Shown: positions 9,478 to 21,715, counted from the stretch's first letter. The stretch is DNA of 64,000 nt from Hoeflea sp. (GCF_002733955.1 NZ_NVXQ01000004.1:205968-269967), one strand, 5' to 3'. Notes: a model not told the origin generated them from the sequence alone. Numbers and translations: made by a program.

Positions 9478-10380
9478 ATGGGTATGACAATGTCGGACGA
9501 TGTATCAAGAAAACGCCTCGGGCGAGGCTTGGCTGCTCTCATTGGCGAGATCGATCAACCGGTGCAACCCCAGTCGAAGCCGAGTGTTTCGGCGGATCGA
9601 ACCGTTCCGATCGAACATGTGAGTCGGAACCCGCGCAATCCTCGCAGGACGTTCGATCCGACTGACCTCGAGGATCTGTCGAATTCGATCCGCCAGCATG
9701 GCATCGTGCAGCCGGTGATGGTCCGCAGTTCCGGTGAAGACCGGTACGAAATTATTGCCGGTGAACGCCGCTGGCGCGCCGCGCAGATGGCAGGTCTGGT
9801 GGAAATTCCTGTCATCGTGCGTGATGTCGACGACCGCACGGCCCTGGAAATAGCGATCGTTGAGAACGTTCAGCGTGCTGATCTCAATGCGCTTGAAGAG
9901 GCGCAGGGCTATGAGCAGCTGATCGCGCAGTATGGTTACACCCAGAACGATCTTGGTGAAGTGATCGGCAAGAGCCGCAGTCACGTGGCCAATTCGCTGC
10001 GTCTGCTGAAACTGCCTGACGAAGTCCGGACCATGCTGGCGGAAGGTGCGCTGTCAGCCGGTCATGCGCGCGCCATCGTGTCGACTTCCGATCCTGTTCG
10101 CCTGGCCCGGAAAATTGCCGGCGAGGGGCTTTCGGTGCGTGATGCCGAGAAACTGGCTCAGAAGGATGCGGACCAGGGCAGCAGACCGGATGGGCTGGAA
10201 ACCAAGTCGAACCGCTCTGACCAGAAGGATGCCGACACGGTAGCGCTGGAGAGAAGCCTGTCCGACGTGCTGGGGCTCAAGGTGCAATTGGCCCACAAGG
10301 GGCAAGGCGGCCAACTCAGGATCGACTATAAGTCACTTGAGCAACTCGATGAGCTTTGCCGGCTTCTTGGCGAGAAATAG
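9478..10380 (+). CDS. parB: Chromosome partitioning CTPase ParB (Spo0J)
   Basis: ParB binds parS, hydrolyses CTP as a sliding clamp and recruits ParA and condensin to the origin. The 300-aa protein has an N-terminal ParA-interacting Arg-rich stretch (KRLGRGLAALIG). The CTPase domain contains the GERRWRAAQMAG motif near residues 97-108 and ENVQRADLNALEEA. A helix-turn-helix (GKSRSHVANSLRLLKLP) and a C-terminal dimerisation domain follow. Starts at 9478, 9484 and 9490 are all in frame. The matching parS sites are within 4 kb upstream. It converges with holA, leaving 25 bp between stops. Confidence 0.97.
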   Translation: MGMTMSDDVSRKRLGRGLAALIGEIDQPVQPQSKPSVSADRTVPIEHVSRNPRNPRRTFDPTDLEDLSNSIRQHGIVQPVMVRSSGEDRYEIIAGERRWRAAQMAGLVEIPVIVRDVDDRTALEIAIVENVQRADLNALEEAQGYEQLIAQYGYTQNDLGEVIGKSRSHVANSLRLLKLPDEVRTMLAEGALSAGHARAIVSTSDPVRLARKIAGEGLSVRDAEKLAQKDADQGSRPDGLETKSNRSDQKDADTVALERSLSDVLGLKVQLAHKGQGGQLRIDYKSLEQLDELCRLLGEK

Positions 10381-10405
10381 TTAAACAAACCAGTGAGATG
10401 GTGGC

Positions 10406-11434
10406 TTAACGGCTAAGCAGGCAGGCTCTGAGAAGCGCCTGTCTGGCAATCGATGCCTCCAGCTGTGGTCTGCGGCGTGTATCCAGCACAGCTTCCGACA
10501 GGCGGCGCATTTCGCGGTTGATTGCTTCCAGCCGCCAATGACGCAAGGCGCGCTCGACCACCGGCTTTCGCTTGAAGTGGATGCCGCGTCCCCTCTCTGT
10601 CAGGGCCTGGGCCGGCTGGCGTCCATGATTTTCGACCAGCGAGCGCATGGCGTCGAGCTGCTCGAATTGCATTATACAGCTGCGCAGCACCAGAAAGACG
10701 GATGTCTTTGACGCCAGGATCCGTTCCAGTGCGGCTTCCAGCCGTACCGGATCACCGGAAAACACGGCATCGACGGCATCATCCACCGACAGCGCCGCGA
10801 CGTCTCCGATGGCTTCGACGACATCGTCATCGGTAACGGTTCCCTTGCCATGGCAGTAAAGTGCCAGTTTTTTTAATTCGTTGCGGCTTGCCAGCCGATC
10901 GCCGCCTAGCAATTGTGTGAGCCGCTGGCGGGCGTCTCCCTGAATGGTCAGGTTGGCGTTGCCGAGCTCCTCATCGATGAGTGTCTGCACACCTCTGGCG
11001 TCGTCGGCATAGCAGGGAATGGCAAGTGCCGTGCGGGCATTCTCAATCACCTTGCGCAGGCCGCTGCCCTTTTTCAGATCACCCGCCTCGATCAGAAGAT
11101 GGGAAGATCCGGCTTCTGCCTCGGTCAAAGCGGTGACGGACTGGACAAGTCCACGATCATTGCCGGCGTTCTTGACCCAGACCAGGCGATCTCCGCCAAA
11201 CAGGCTTATGGCGCCGAATTCATCGGCCAATCGTCCAGGGTCACCGGACAGATCGGAAGATTCGAGCTTGAGAACAGCAAAATCATCCTTGAGATCAACA
11301 CCAGTCTTGGCCGCGACTTCGGCTGCGCGTTCGGAGACCAGCCCACGGTCGGGTCCATAGACGAGCACGATCCGGTAGGGAGTGCCTTCGCGCCGGACAA
11401 ACCCGGCAAATTCATGGTTCTTGAGTTGTGCCAT
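10406..11434 (-). CDS. holA: DNA polymerase III delta subunit
   Basis: The delta subunit opens the beta clamp as part of the replicative clamp loader. The frame is open to 11476, but the ATG at 11434 (MAQLKNHEFAGFVRREGTPY) fits the family N-terminus in Rhizobiales and gives 342 aa. VLVYGPDRGLVSERA near residue 22 is the degenerate nucleotide-binding region, followed by LLGGDRLASRNELKKLALYC in the lid domain. It is the last gene of leuS-lptE-holA on the minus strand, 125 bp downstream of lptE. Confidence 0.93.
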   Translation of the reverse strand: MAQLKNHEFAGFVRREGTPYRIVLVYGPDRGLVSERAAEVAAKTGVDLKDDFAVLKLESSDLSGDPGRLADEFGAISLFGGDRLVWVKNAGNDRGLVQSVTALTEAEAGSSHLLIEAGDLKKGSGLRKVIENARTALAIPCYADDARGVQTLIDEELGNANLTIQGDARQRLTQLLGGDRLASRNELKKLALYCHGKGTVTDDDVVEAIGDVAALSVDDAVDAVFSGDPVRLEAALERILASKTSVFLVLRSCIMQFEQLDAMRSLVENHGRQPAQALTERGRGIHFKRKPVVERALRHWRLEAINREMRRLSEAVLDTRRRPQLEASIARQALLRACLLSR

Positions 11435-11559
11435 GCAGCCTGTGGATACCGATTTGAGCCATAAAACGGAACGCAAACAATCAGTTGCGCGAGCGACGCT
11501 GAAACTTCCTGCAACGTTGCGTGCAGTCTACCATTCACATGAGCGCAATTGAACGCGGT

Positions 11560-12063
11560 TCAGCGTGCGAGGGCTGCGGCGATGTCTGCGCGCACCAGGC
11601 CTGCAACCTGCCGTGCGGCCCGGTCTTCGGCTTCCAGCTTGGCTCTTTCCTGAGCGAAATTCTGTGAGGGCAGATCCACCTGTGCATCGACGAAGCGGGA
11701 ACCTGATTTGACGGTTTCTCCGGTGCTCGCCGATTTCAGCACGTAAGCCGCCGTTACGGTGGTGCGGGCGGCGGAAAATTCGTTGTCGATCCCGCCGGGC
11801 AACAGGCCTGCAGTTGCTGACGTGACCGTCAGATCAAGCGTGTAGGCGGTGTTGTGCTGTTCGCCGCCAAAGCCGAGCACCAGTTCATTGCGCACCACCT
11901 GCTCAACCCGGCTATCGGCCTCTGAAACGGAGATAGACTGTTGCTGGCCCTGCATGGAACCGTAGAGCGGCTGCGCCTGGCAGCCAGCCAGCAGTCCGAG
12001 GCCGAGCATGGCTGCCACAATCCGCGCCCTGCTGCCCGATCCGAGAACTTCAAACGACAACAT
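11560..12063 (-). CDS. lptE: LPS-assembly lipoprotein LptE
   Basis: LptE is an outer-membrane lipoprotein that plugs the LptD barrel and helps insert lipopolysaccharide. The 167-aa protein starts at 12063, supported by AGAGGA at 7-12 bases upstream on the minus strand. It has a lipoprotein signal with lipobox LLAGC at about residues 24-28, then QPLYGS, typical of the rhizobial family. Its start overlaps the leuS stop by 14 bases, so it is translationally coupled to leuS. Sequence conservation in LptE is low; the call rests on the signal, the size and the leuS-lptE-holA context. Confidence 0.87.
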   Translation of the reverse strand: MLSFEVLGSGSRARIVAAMLGLGLLAGCQAQPLYGSMQGQQQSISVSEADSRVEQVVRNELVLGFGGEQHNTAYTLDLTVTSATAGLLPGGIDNEFSAARTTVTAAYVLKSASTGETVKSGSRFVDAQVDLPSQNFAQERAKLEAEDRAARQVAGLVRADIAAALAR

Positions 12064-14680
12064 TGACGATCCTCTGGGGTACGATGATGAGCTTGCGCGG
12101 CGGATTGCCGCCCGTTGCGGTTTGTACGAAATCCAGTGCCAGCACAGCCTTCTCGACAGCAGCTTGATCTGCATTGCGGTCAATTGTCAAATCGCCGCGC
12201 TTCTTGCCGTTGATCTGAACTGGCAACGTCACCTGTTCATCCGTGACCAGGCTGGACTCGTAATCCGGCCAGGCGATGGTTGCCACCATGCCGTCATTGC
12301 CAAGCAATTTCCAGCATTCTTCCGCCAGATGCGGCATCATCGGTGCAATCAGCTGAACCAGCATCCCTGCTGCCTGCTTGCACGCCGCCTTGAGGTCTGC
12401 ATCGGCCTTGCCGGCGGCAACATCCGTCAGCGGTCCGGCCAGCGTGTTGACCAGTTCGTAAAGCCGGGCCACGGCCTTGTTGAAGGCGAGTTTCTCGATG
12501 TCCTCGCCGACGGCCTTCACGGTCTTGTGCGCAATGCGGGAAACATCAAGCGCCCTGCCCGTGTCCCCGGTTGCTGCCGTGACACCCTCGAGTTCAGGAG
12601 CCGCTTCACCCAGCAAGCGCCAGACCCGCTGAACAAAGCGGTGTGCGCCTTCAACGCCGGCTTCGGTCCAGATCACATCGCGATCCGGAGGCGAATCTGA
12701 AAGCATGAAAAACCTAGCAGTATCAGCACCATAGCTGTCGATGATATCGTCGGGATCAACGACATTCTTCTTTGATTTCGACATCTTCTCGATGGAGCCG
12801 ATAACAAGCGCTTCACCGGTCTTGGCATGTTTCGCGTGCCGGACCCCGTCAGTGTCTGTGATTTCCACGTCAGCCGGGGGAACCCATTCGCCCTTGCGGC
12901 CCTTGTCGGTGCGGTAGGTTTCATGAACCACCATGCCTTGGGTGAACAGGCCGCGGAACGGCTCTTTCAGATCGACATGGCCAGTCTTCTGCATGGCGCG
13001 GGTGAAGAAGCGCGAGTAGAGCAGATGCAGGATCGCATGCTCGATGCCGCCGATATACTGATCAACCGGCAACCAGGCGCTGGCAACGGCCGGATCGGTG
13101 GGCGTGTCATGCCGCGGCGCGGTGAAACGAGCGAAATACCAGGACGAATCTACAAATGTGTCCATCGTGTCGGTTTCGCGCCGGGCGGCCTTGCCGCAGC
13201 TGGGGCAATCGACATGTTTCCAGGTCGGATGGTGATCAAGCGGATTGCCCGGCTTGTCCAGCGTCACGTCATCCGGCAGCTGGACCGGCAAGTCCTTAGC
13301 CGGCACAGGAACCGCGCCGCAGTCATCGCAATGAATGACGGGTATCGGTGCGCCCCAGTAGCGCTGGCGCGACAGGCCCCAGTCGCGGAGGCGGAAATTG
13401 GTCTTACGGGCGGCTTGCGGTGCATCACCCAGGGTCCGGGCTTCGAGCTGGTTGGCCACCGCATCAAATGCCTGGTCCGGGGTCATGCCGTCGAGAAGAC
13501 GCGAATTGATCATCACGCCATCGCCGACATAGGCGGTGTCGGTGATGACGAAGCTCGTCGCGTCCGCATCCGCGGGCATCACCACCGGGGTAACCGGCAG
13601 ATTGTACTTGCGGGCGAAATCGAGGTCGCGCTGGTCGCCGGAGGGGCAGCCGAAAATGGCGCCGGTGCCGTAATCCATCAGCACGAAATTGGCGATATAG
13701 ACCGGGACCGTCCAGTCCGGGTCGAGCGGATGAACCACGTTGATCGCGGTCTTCATGCCCGTTTTCTCGGCCGTTTCCAGCGCTGCCACAGAGGTCCCGG
13801 CGCGGCGGCATTCGTCGCAGAACGCGGCGACTGCGGGGTCCTTGGCGGCCAGTTCCCTGGCCAGCGGATGATCCGCGGCAATCGCCAGGAACGAAGCGCC
13901 ATAAAGGGTATCGGGCCGTGTGGTGTAGACTTCGATATCGGTCGCGCCGCCGGCTTCTGAGGGATCTTCGATCTCCCAGCGCAGAGACAGGCCCTCGGAC
14001 TTGCCGATCCAGTTCTTCTGCATCAGCCGGACCTTTTCCGGCCACTGGTCGAGCTCGTCGAGTGAAACCAGCAGATCCTCGGCATAATCCGAGATGCGGA
14101 AGAACCACTGGGTCAGTTCGCGCTGTTCAACCAGTGCGCCGGAGCGCCAGCCGCGGCCGTCAATGACCTGTTCGTTGGCCAGCACCGTCATGTCGACGGG
14201 ATCCCAGTTGACCTTGGAATTGCGGCGATAGATCAGGCCGGCCTTGAGGAAGTCGAGAAACAGCGCCTGCTGCTGCTTGTAATAGTCGACATCACAGGTG
14301 GCGAATTCGCGGCTCCAGTCGAGCGACAGCCCCATCGACTTGAGCTGCTTGCGCATGGCGTCGATATTGGCATAGGTCCAGTCGCGCGGGTGAACCTTGT
14401 TCTGGATCGCGGCGTTTTCGGCCGGCATGCCGAATGCATCCCATCCCATTGGATGGAGCACATTAAAGCCCCTGGCGCGCTTGTAGCGGGCGACAACATC
14501 GCCCATGGCGTAATTGCGGACATGTCCCATGTGAATCCGGCCGGAGGGATAGGGGAACATCTCGAGCACGTAATATTTCGGGTCCGGACTGTCATTGTCC
14601 GTCTCGTAAATCCGCGCTTCTTCCCACATGCGCTGCCAGCGGGTTTCAGCCTGTTTGGGATTGTATCGTTCAATTGCCAT
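12050..14680 (-). CDS. leuS: Leucyl-tRNA synthetase
   Basis: LeuRS charges tRNA-Leu in the cytosol and edits mischarged products. The 876-aa class I enzyme has the HIGH-type motif [19 protein letters not shown] near residues 43-61, and the CP1 editing domain in the middle with [12 protein letters not shown] near 255. The KMSKS motif ([16 protein letters not shown]) lies near residue 630, and a C-terminal anticodon-binding domain follows. It is the first gene of leuS-lptE-holA and is divergent from the yggS-type gene across about 205 bp. Confidence 0.97.
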   Translation of the reverse strand: MAIERYNPKQAETRWQRMWEEARIYETDNDSPDPKYYVLEMFPYPSGRIHMGHVRNYAMGDVVARYKRARGFNVLHPMGWDAFGMPAENAAIQNKVHPRDWTYANIDAMRKQLKSMGLSLDWSREFATCDVDYYKQQQALFLDFLKAGLIYRRNSKVNWDPVDMTVLANEQVIDGRGWRSGALVEQRELTQWFFRISDYAEDLLVSLDELDQWPEKVRLMQKNWIGKSEGLSLRWEIEDPSEAGGATDIEVYTTRPDTLYGASFLAIAADHPLARELAAKDPAVAAFCDECRRAGTSVAALETAEKTGMKTAINVVHPLDPDWTVPVYIANFVLMDYGTGAIFGCPSGDQRDLDFARKYNLPVTPVVMPADADATSFVITDTAYVGDGVMINSRLLDGMTPDQAFDAVANQLEARTLGDAPQAARKTNFRLRDWGLSRQRYWGAPIPVIHCDDCGAVPVPAKDLPVQLPDDVTLDKPGNPLDHHPTWKHVDCPSCGKAARRETDTMDTFVDSSWYFARFTAPRHDTPTDPAVASAWLPVDQYIGGIEHAILHLLYSRFFTRAMQKTGHVDLKEPFRGLFTQGMVVHETYRTDKGRKGEWVPPADVEITDTDGVRHAKHAKTGEALVIGSIEKMSKSKKNVVDPDDIIDSYGADTARFFMLSDSPPDRDVIWTEAGVEGAHRFVQRVWRLLGEAAPELEGVTAATGDTGRALDVSRIAHKTVKAVGEDIEKLAFNKAVARLYELVNTLAGPLTDVAAGKADADLKAACKQAAGMLVQLIAPMMPHLAEECWKLLGNDGMVATIAWPDYESSLVTDEQVTLPVQINGKKRGDLTIDRNADQAAVEKAVLALDFVQTATGGNPPRKLIIVPQRIVNVVV

Positions 14681-14885
14681 AAAAGATCACCAGAAACCTG
14701 TCAGATTTTGTCGCGACCTTCACCATGAAACCCGGCAAGCGTCAACCATTGAGCGGCTTTGGAGGCCAAGATGGGGCCTGTGGGCCTGTTCCCGGAGGTT
14801 GCGACAGGACCCAAAGCTCTTCCCGGCTCAATTGGCAAGGACGGCGGGCTGGGGTAACACCAGAGGCCGAGATCGAAGCAAGCGA

Positions 14886-15557
14886 ATGGAGCACAGCGTG
14901 AGTGCACGGGAAAACCTGGAGAAGGTAAGGGCGGCCATTGCCGCTGCGGAAGCCGGAGCAAACCGGAAAAAGGGCGCGGTGCGGCTGGTGGCGGTTTCGA
15001 AGACCAAGCCCGCCGAGGAGATCACCCCCGTAATCGAAGCGGGGCAGCGGATCTTCGGCGAAAACCGGGTCCAGGAGGCGCAATCGAAATGGCCCGAGCT
15101 CAAGGCCGGCACCGAGGGGATCGAGCTGCATCTGATCGGGCCGCTGCAATCCAACAAGACGACCGATGCGGTGGCGCTGTTTGACGTGATCCAGACCGTC
15201 GACCGCGAGAAGATTGCCAGGGAGATTTCCAAGGAAATCACCAAGCAGGACAAACACCCGCGTCTTTATGTCCAGGTCAATACCGGCTCGGAGCCGCAAA
15301 AGGCCGGCATCGAGCCGGATGAAGCGGCTGCGTTCATTGCCTTGTGCCGCTCCGAGCTTGGGCTGACGATCAGCGGGTTGATGTGCATTCCGCCGGTGGA
15401 GGAGAACCCCGGCCCGCATTTTGCGCTGCTCGGCAAGATTGCCCGCGAGAACGATGTCGAGACGCTGTCGATGGGCATGTCGGACGATTTCGAGACGGCG
15501 ATCGGCTTCGGCGCAACCGAAGTCCGGGTCGGCTCGGCAATATTCGGAGCGCGCTAA
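14886..15557 (+). CDS. YggS/PLPBP family pyridoxal 5'-phosphate homeostasis protein
   Basis: This cytosolic PLP-binding protein of the YggS/ProSC family has a TIM-barrel fold with no enzyme activity, and influences B6 vitamer and amino-acid pools. With the ATG at 14886 it is 223 aa. An alternative GTG at 14898 has a better-placed GGAG and gives 219 aa. VAVSKTKP near residues 35-42 contains the PLP lysine, GENRVQEA is a family signature, and the C-terminus ends GSAIFGAR. It is divergent from leuS. The frame opens upstream to 14628 but that stretch lacks family similarity. Confidence 0.92.
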   Translation: MEHSVSARENLEKVRAAIAAAEAGANRKKGAVRLVAVSKTKPAEEITPVIEAGQRIFGENRVQEAQSKWPELKAGTEGIELHLIGPLQSNKTTDAVALFDVIQTVDREKIAREISKEITKQDKHPRLYVQVNTGSEPQKAGIEPDEAAAFIALCRSELGLTISGLMCIPPVEENPGPHFALLGKIARENDVETLSMGMSDDFETAIGFGATEVRVGSAIFGAR

Positions 15558-15693
15558 TCGATTTGATGGGAGGACCTAGCCCAAGGTCTAGTTTTCGCGG
15601 CGATCCGGGAGGCCTAGGGTGCCGCGAATTCAGCTTACCGGGTGGAGGGTGCGGCATGGAAGTGTTGCGCCAAAGGGTATGGAGGAGATGGTC

Positions 15694-17604
15694 ATGACAA
15701 GCAGCTATGCCGAGGTCTATTCGAGCTGGCAGAAGAATCCCGAAGGGTTCTGGATGGAGCAGGCGGAGGCGATCGACTGGTTCACCAAGCCCGAAAGGGC
15801 TTTCGATCCGGATCAGGGCGTCTATGGCGGCTGGTACCCGGAGGGAATTACCAACACCTGCCACAACTGTCTCGATCGCCACGTGGCGGCCGGCCGGGGA
15901 GACCAGGCGGCGCTGATCTATGACAGCCCGATCACCGGCGCCAAGCGCTCGATCACCTATTCGCAGATGCTGGCCGATGTCGAGGCCTTTGCCGGCGCCA
16001 TGGCGGACAAGGGGATCGGCAAGGGAGACCGGGTCGTCATCTACATGCCGATGGTGCCCGAAGCAATCGTGGCAATGCTGGCCTGCGCCCGGCTCGGCGC
16101 CATCCATTCGGTGGTGTTTGGCGGTTTTGCCGCACATGAGCTGGCCACCCGGATCGAGGACAGCGAGGCCAAGCTGATTGTCAGCGCTTCCTGCGGCATC
16201 GAACCGGGCCGGATTGTGGCCTACAAGCCCTTGCTGGATGCGGCGATCGAACAGTCTCGTCACAAGCCGGAGGCGACGATCGTGCTGCAGCGGGATCAGC
16301 AAGGCTGCGAGCTGATCGAAGGCCGGGACTTCGACTATGCGGAGCTGCTTCAGGCCAATGCCGGACGCAACACCCCCTGCACGCCGGTCAAGGCCACGGA
16401 TCCGCTCTACATTCTCTACACCTCGGGCACCACCGGCCAGCCCAAGGGCGTGGTGCGTGACAATGGCGGCCACATGGCCGCACTCTACTGGTCGATGCAT
16501 GCGATCTATGGCGTCAAGCCGGGAGAAGCGTTCTGGGCGGCATCCGATATCGGCTGGGTGGTCGGCCATTCCTACATCGTCTACGCGCCGCTCCTGCACG
16601 GCAACACCACCATCGTGTTTGAAGGCAAGCCGGTGGGAACGCCGGATGCGGGAACCTTCTGGCGGGTGATTTCCGAGCACAAGGTTGCGGTGCTGTTTAC
16701 AGCGCCGACCGCGTTTCGCGCCATCCGCAAGGAAGATCCGGAAGGCAGCCTTGTCGGGCAATATGACCTCTCCGGTTACCGGGCGTTGTTCCTGGCGGGT
16801 GAGCGGGCCGACCCGGACACCATTCACTGGGCGGAAAAGGTGCTCGAGGTTCCGGTGATCGATCACTGGTGGCAGACCGAGACCGGCTGGACCATAGCCG
16901 GCAATCCGATGGGGCTGGGCCTGCTGCCGGTCAAGTACGGCTCGCCCGCGGTAGCGATGCCCGGCTACGACGTGCAGGTGCTTGACGATGCCGGCCATCC
17001 GGTGTCCGCCGGCACGCTGGGCAACATCGTGGTCAAGCTGCCGCTGCCGCCCGGATGTCTGCCAACATTGTGGAACGCCGAGAAGCGTTTCCAGGATGCC
17101 TATCTGGCCGAGTTCCCGGGCTATTACAAAACCGCGGATGCAGGTTTCATCGATGAGGACGGATACCTGTTCATCATGGCGCGGACCGATGACATCATCA
17201 ATGTGGCCGGGCATCGATTGTCGACGGGCGGCATGGAAGAGGTGGTCTCCGAGCATCCCGATGTGGTGGAATGCGCCGTGATCGGCATTGCCGATGCCAT
17301 GAAAGGCCAGATTCCGGCCGGTTTCATCGTCATCAACAATCATCATGGCCGCAGCGATGGCGAGATCGAGACCGAAGTGGTCAAGCTGGTGCGCGAGCAG
17401 ATCGGGCCCGTCGCCGCCTTCAAGACGGTGATGGTGGTCAAGCGGCTTCCGAAAACCCGGTCAGGCAAGATCCTGCGCGCAACCATGCAGAAGATTGCTG
17501 ATGGTGAAGCTTGGAACATGCCGGCAACCATTGATGATCCGGGCGTTCTTGACGAAATTTCCGAGGTTCTGACAAAGCGCGGGATCGCCAAGAAGAGCGA
17601 TTGA
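15694..17604 (+). CDS. prpE: Propionyl-CoA synthetase (AMP-forming), PrpE type
   Basis: This cytosolic AMP-forming acyl-CoA ligase is predicted to activate propionate to propionyl-CoA. ATG 15694 is supported by GGAGGAG at 15681-15687, giving 636 aa, the length of PrpE and Acs proteins. It has the N-terminal Acs cap (FWMEQAEAIDWF), the P-loop YTSGTTGQPKG near residue 245 and WWQTETGW near 391. The C-terminal acetylatable Lys motif [10 protein letters not shown] is followed by KIADGEAWNMPATIDDP, which favours PrpE over acetyl-CoA synthetase. The separate acsA 2 kb downstream supports different substrates. Substrate choice is an inference. Confidence 0.88.
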   Translation: MTSSYAEVYSSWQKNPEGFWMEQAEAIDWFTKPERAFDPDQGVYGGWYPEGITNTCHNCLDRHVAAGRGDQAALIYDSPITGAKRSITYSQMLADVEAFAGAMADKGIGKGDRVVIYMPMVPEAIVAMLACARLGAIHSVVFGGFAAHELATRIEDSEAKLIVSASCGIEPGRIVAYKPLLDAAIEQSRHKPEATIVLQRDQQGCELIEGRDFDYAELLQANAGRNTPCTPVKATDPLYILYTSGTTGQPKGVVRDNGGHMAALYWSMHAIYGVKPGEAFWAASDIGWVVGHSYIVYAPLLHGNTTIVFEGKPVGTPDAGTFWRVISEHKVAVLFTAPTAFRAIRKEDPEGSLVGQYDLSGYRALFLAGERADPDTIHWAEKVLEVPVIDHWWQTETGWTIAGNPMGLGLLPVKYGSPAVAMPGYDVQVLDDAGHPVSAGTLGNIVVKLPLPPGCLPTLWNAEKRFQDAYLAEFPGYYKTADAGFIDEDGYLFIMARTDDIINVAGHRLSTGGMEEVVSEHPDVVECAVIGIADAMKGQIPAGFIVINNHHGRSDGEIETEVVKLVREQIGPVAAFKTVMVVKRLPKTRSGKILRATMQKIADGEAWNMPATIDDPGVLDEISEVLTKRGIAKKSD

Positions 17605-17653
17605 CCTCGCCACCCGTCCACGTCAATGTCCCGCCGTTTCGCTGTGGTCTTGA

Positions 17654-17676
17654 CCGGAAAATCATGTGATTTCCGG
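17654..17676. repeat. Imperfect inverted repeat between prpE and the SDR gene
   Basis: CCGGAAAATCA and TGATTTCCGG form a 10-bp stem with one bulged A and a 2-base centre. It lies 50 bp after the prpE stop and 77 bp before the SDR start. There is no T-tract, so it could be a Rho-type 3' end hairpin, an operator or a dispersed repeat. Confidence 0.4.
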
Positions 17677-17752
17677 AGCACAGCGTGAAAAAGACGGATT
17701 GGAGCAGCTGTGCCCGCCCGATTGACGAGGCTCGGCGCTCTGAGAAAGGAAA

Positions 17753-18544
17753 ATGACCATGAGACTGGATGGACGAACAGCGATTGTCACCGGCGGCGCC
17801 AAGGGCATCGGGCTGGCCATCGTGCGCCGGCTGGCATCCGAGGGCGCCAAGGTGATGATCGCCGACAATGATGAGGCGGCGGGCAATGATGCCGTGGAAG
17901 CGGTGTCAACCGAAGGCGAAGTGCGGTTTACGGTCACCGATGTTTCGGAGCGGCTTGATGTTCACAATCTGGTGGCCAAGACAATCGACTCCTTTGGCTC
18001 GATCAATGCCCTGGTCAACAATGCCGGAATCGTGCACGCCGCTGATTTCCTCGATCTGGAAGAAGCCGATTTCGACCGCGTCATGGGGGTCAACCTCAAG
18101 GGCACCTTGTTGTGCGGGCAGGCCGTGGCCCGCCACATGGTGGAGCAGATCGCAAAGGGTGAAGAGCCCGGTTCGATCGTCAACATGTCCTCGATCAACG
18201 ACACGTTCGCGATCGCCAACCAGGTTCCCTATTCGGTGTCGAAGGGTGGGGTGAGCCAGCTGACCAAGGTGATGGCGCTGTCGCTCGCAACCCATGGCAT
18301 CCGCGTCAATGCCGTCGGGCCAGGCTCGATCATGACCGATCTGCTGTCGGCTGTGGCCGACAATCCGGAAGCGAAGAACCGGATCCTGTCGCGCACCCCG
18401 CTGGGACGTATCGGCGACCCTTCGGAAATTGCTGCGGTCACGGCATTCCTGCTGTCGGGCGATGCGAGCTATGTCACCGGCCAGACGATCTATGCCGATG
18501 GCGGCCGTCTGCCGCTCAACTACACGGTTCCGGTCAAGGAATAG
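17753..18544 (+). CDS. SDR family oxidoreductase
   Basis: This is a classical short-chain dehydrogenase/reductase of 263 aa, using NAD(P)H. Visible motifs are the cofactor loop TGGAKGIG at residues 13-20, NNAG near 88, and the catalytic Ser in NMSSIND with Tyr160 and Lys164 in YSVSK. GDASYVTGQTIYADGG near the C-terminus is typical of the glucose-1-dehydrogenase / ketoacyl-reductase group. Starts at 17753 and 17759 are both possible after AAAGGAAA. The substrate cannot be read from sequence. It follows prpE on the same strand, but the 148-bp gap suggests a separate promoter. Confidence 0.85.
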   Translation: MTMRLDGRTAIVTGGAKGIGLAIVRRLASEGAKVMIADNDEAAGNDAVEAVSTEGEVRFTVTDVSERLDVHNLVAKTIDSFGSINALVNNAGIVHAADFLDLEEADFDRVMGVNLKGTLLCGQAVARHMVEQIAKGEEPGSIVNMSSINDTFAIANQVPYSVSKGGVSQLTKVMALSLATHGIRVNAVGPGSIMTDLLSAVADNPEAKNRILSRTPLGRIGDPSEIAAVTAFLLSGDASYVTGQTIYADGGRLPLNYTVPVKE

Positions 18545-18591
18545 GCAGGCAAAGGGCTTGCTGGTCTGACAGCATCGTCCCCCGGATACAG

Positions 18592-18617
18592 AAAGGCCCG
18601 GCAATGCCGGGCCTTTT
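18592..18617. terminator. Bidirectional intrinsic terminator
   Basis: AAAGGCCCGGC, loop AAT, then GCCGGGCCTTTT forms an 11-bp GC-rich stem with A and T runs on either side. It lies between the convergent SDR gene and trcR and can serve both. Confidence 0.9.
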
Positions 18618-18640
18618 GCATGCAATATGAAAAGGTGGGC

Positions 18641-19333
18641 TCAGCCCTCGTCTTCTTCTTCCGGCTCGGTGCGCTTCATCGAGGTCAGTTTTGCAAAAAC
18701 TGCATCTGCATCGATTTCCTTTTCGCCCTCGTCGTCCACCGGAACGGCGGATTCGGTCTCGCTGGCGGAAACCAGAACGCTGTCCTGTTCGGAGCCGGCC
18801 AGAGCGCCGCGGTTCTTGGAAGCGCGCTCGACTTCAAGATCGAGGTCGATCTGCGTGCACAGGCCCAGCGTGACCGGGTCCATCGGCGTCAGGTTGGCGG
18901 CGTTCCAGTGGGTACGGCCGCGGATCTGTTCGATGGTCGACTTGGTGGTGCCGACCAGGCGCGAGACCTGGGCGTCCTTGAGTTCGGGGTGGTTGCGGAC
19001 CAGCCAGAGGATGGCGTTGGGACGATCCTGACGCTTGGAGACGGGCGTGTAGCGCGGTCCCTTGCGCTTGGCTTCGGGAACGCGAACCTTCGGCTCCAAA
19101 AGCTTCAGCTTGAGTTCTGGATTGGCTTCTGCAGCGACGATATCCTCGCGGGAGAGCTGGCCCGTGCCGATCGGGTCGAGGCCCTTGATGCCCTGCGAAG
19201 CTTCGCCGTCGGCGATTGCCTTGACTTCAAGCGGGTGAAGTTTGCAGAACTGGGCGATCTGATCGAAGCTCAATGCGGTGTTGTCGACGAGCCAAACGGC
19301 GGTTGCCTTCGGCATGAGAAGCTGCTGTGCCAT
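18641..19333 (-). CDS. trcR: Cell-cycle transcriptional regulator TrcR (DUF1013)
   Basis: This 230-aa protein belongs to the DUF1013 family, confined to Alphaproteobacteria and annotated as a cell-cycle transcriptional regulator. The N-terminus MAQQLLMPKATAVWLVDNTA and the segment RYTPVSKRQDRPNAILWLVR are strongly conserved in the family. Two helix-turn-helix-like segments are visible at about residues 20-45 (LSFDQIAQFCKLHPLEVKAI) and 118-140 (LKDAQVSRLVGTTKSTIEQI). The C-terminal 40 residues are acidic and low in complexity. It is divergent from acsA. Its targets are unknown from this sequence. Confidence 0.85.
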   Translation of the reverse strand: MAQQLLMPKATAVWLVDNTALSFDQIAQFCKLHPLEVKAIADGEASQGIKGLDPIGTGQLSREDIVAAEANPELKLKLLEPKVRVPEAKRKGPRYTPVSKRQDRPNAILWLVRNHPELKDAQVSRLVGTTKSTIEQIRGRTHWNAANLTPMDPVTLGLCTQIDLDLEVERASKNRGALAGSEQDSVLVSASETESAVPVDDEGEKEIDADAVFAKLTSMKRTEPEEEDEG

Positions 19334-19502
19334 GAATACAATTCTCCTGTCCGTCCGCTCCGGGGGCGCGGGCCGTGGATGTTACCACTATTTTCCGGGA
19401 AATCGGCGCTCTTATAACCGCAAGCCCGGTTAATTGCAATTGTCGCAGCATGGTTTCGTGAACCGGCCCATTGTCTAATTGCGGCGATGCTATGCGCTTG
19501 CA

Positions 19503-19516
19503 ATAATGGACATTAT
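19503..19516. promoter_or_regulatory. Inverted repeat in the trcR-acsA divergent promoter region
   Basis: ATAATG and CATTAT flank a 2-base centre. The element lies 58 bp upstream of the acsA start in the 240-bp divergent gap, the right place for an operator or -10 region. No regulator can be assigned. Confidence 0.35.
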
Positions 19517-19573
19517 GAAAGCCGCGTTGCGTCTGAATTGAGGAAAGGCGCATGTTTTTAGTGAGGAGGCCCA

Positions 19574-21526
<1,953 letters not shown>

Positions 21527-21570
21527 GTGCTGCCGCAGCCATCTGCGTAAGGACCAAGGTCCGCAAAGAA

Positions 21571-21600
21571 AAGTCCGCCCGGTGTCTTCCGGCGCGGGCT
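21571..21600 (+). terminator. Possible terminator hairpin after acsA
   Basis: AAGTCCGCCCGG and CCGGCGCGGGCTT can pair imperfectly around TGTCTT, followed by TCTCT. It begins 44 bp after the acsA stop. Mispairs and the short T-tract make it only a likely terminator. Confidence 0.45.
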
Positions 21601-21715
21601 TCTCTGTGTCCGGCTGGTGGTGTGCTGATAAAAATAAACGCGCTTACGACTTGGCAAGCAGGCAATCCTGCCCCACATTGTCTGTGTCGTTAACAATTGA
21701 AAAGGAGGTGATCTG

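Noticed and set aside
15370..17346. 658-codon frame antisense to prpE and the yggS-like gene
   Set aside because: Rich in His, Arg and Gln from reversed codons, with no recognised motif, and prpE is unambiguous.
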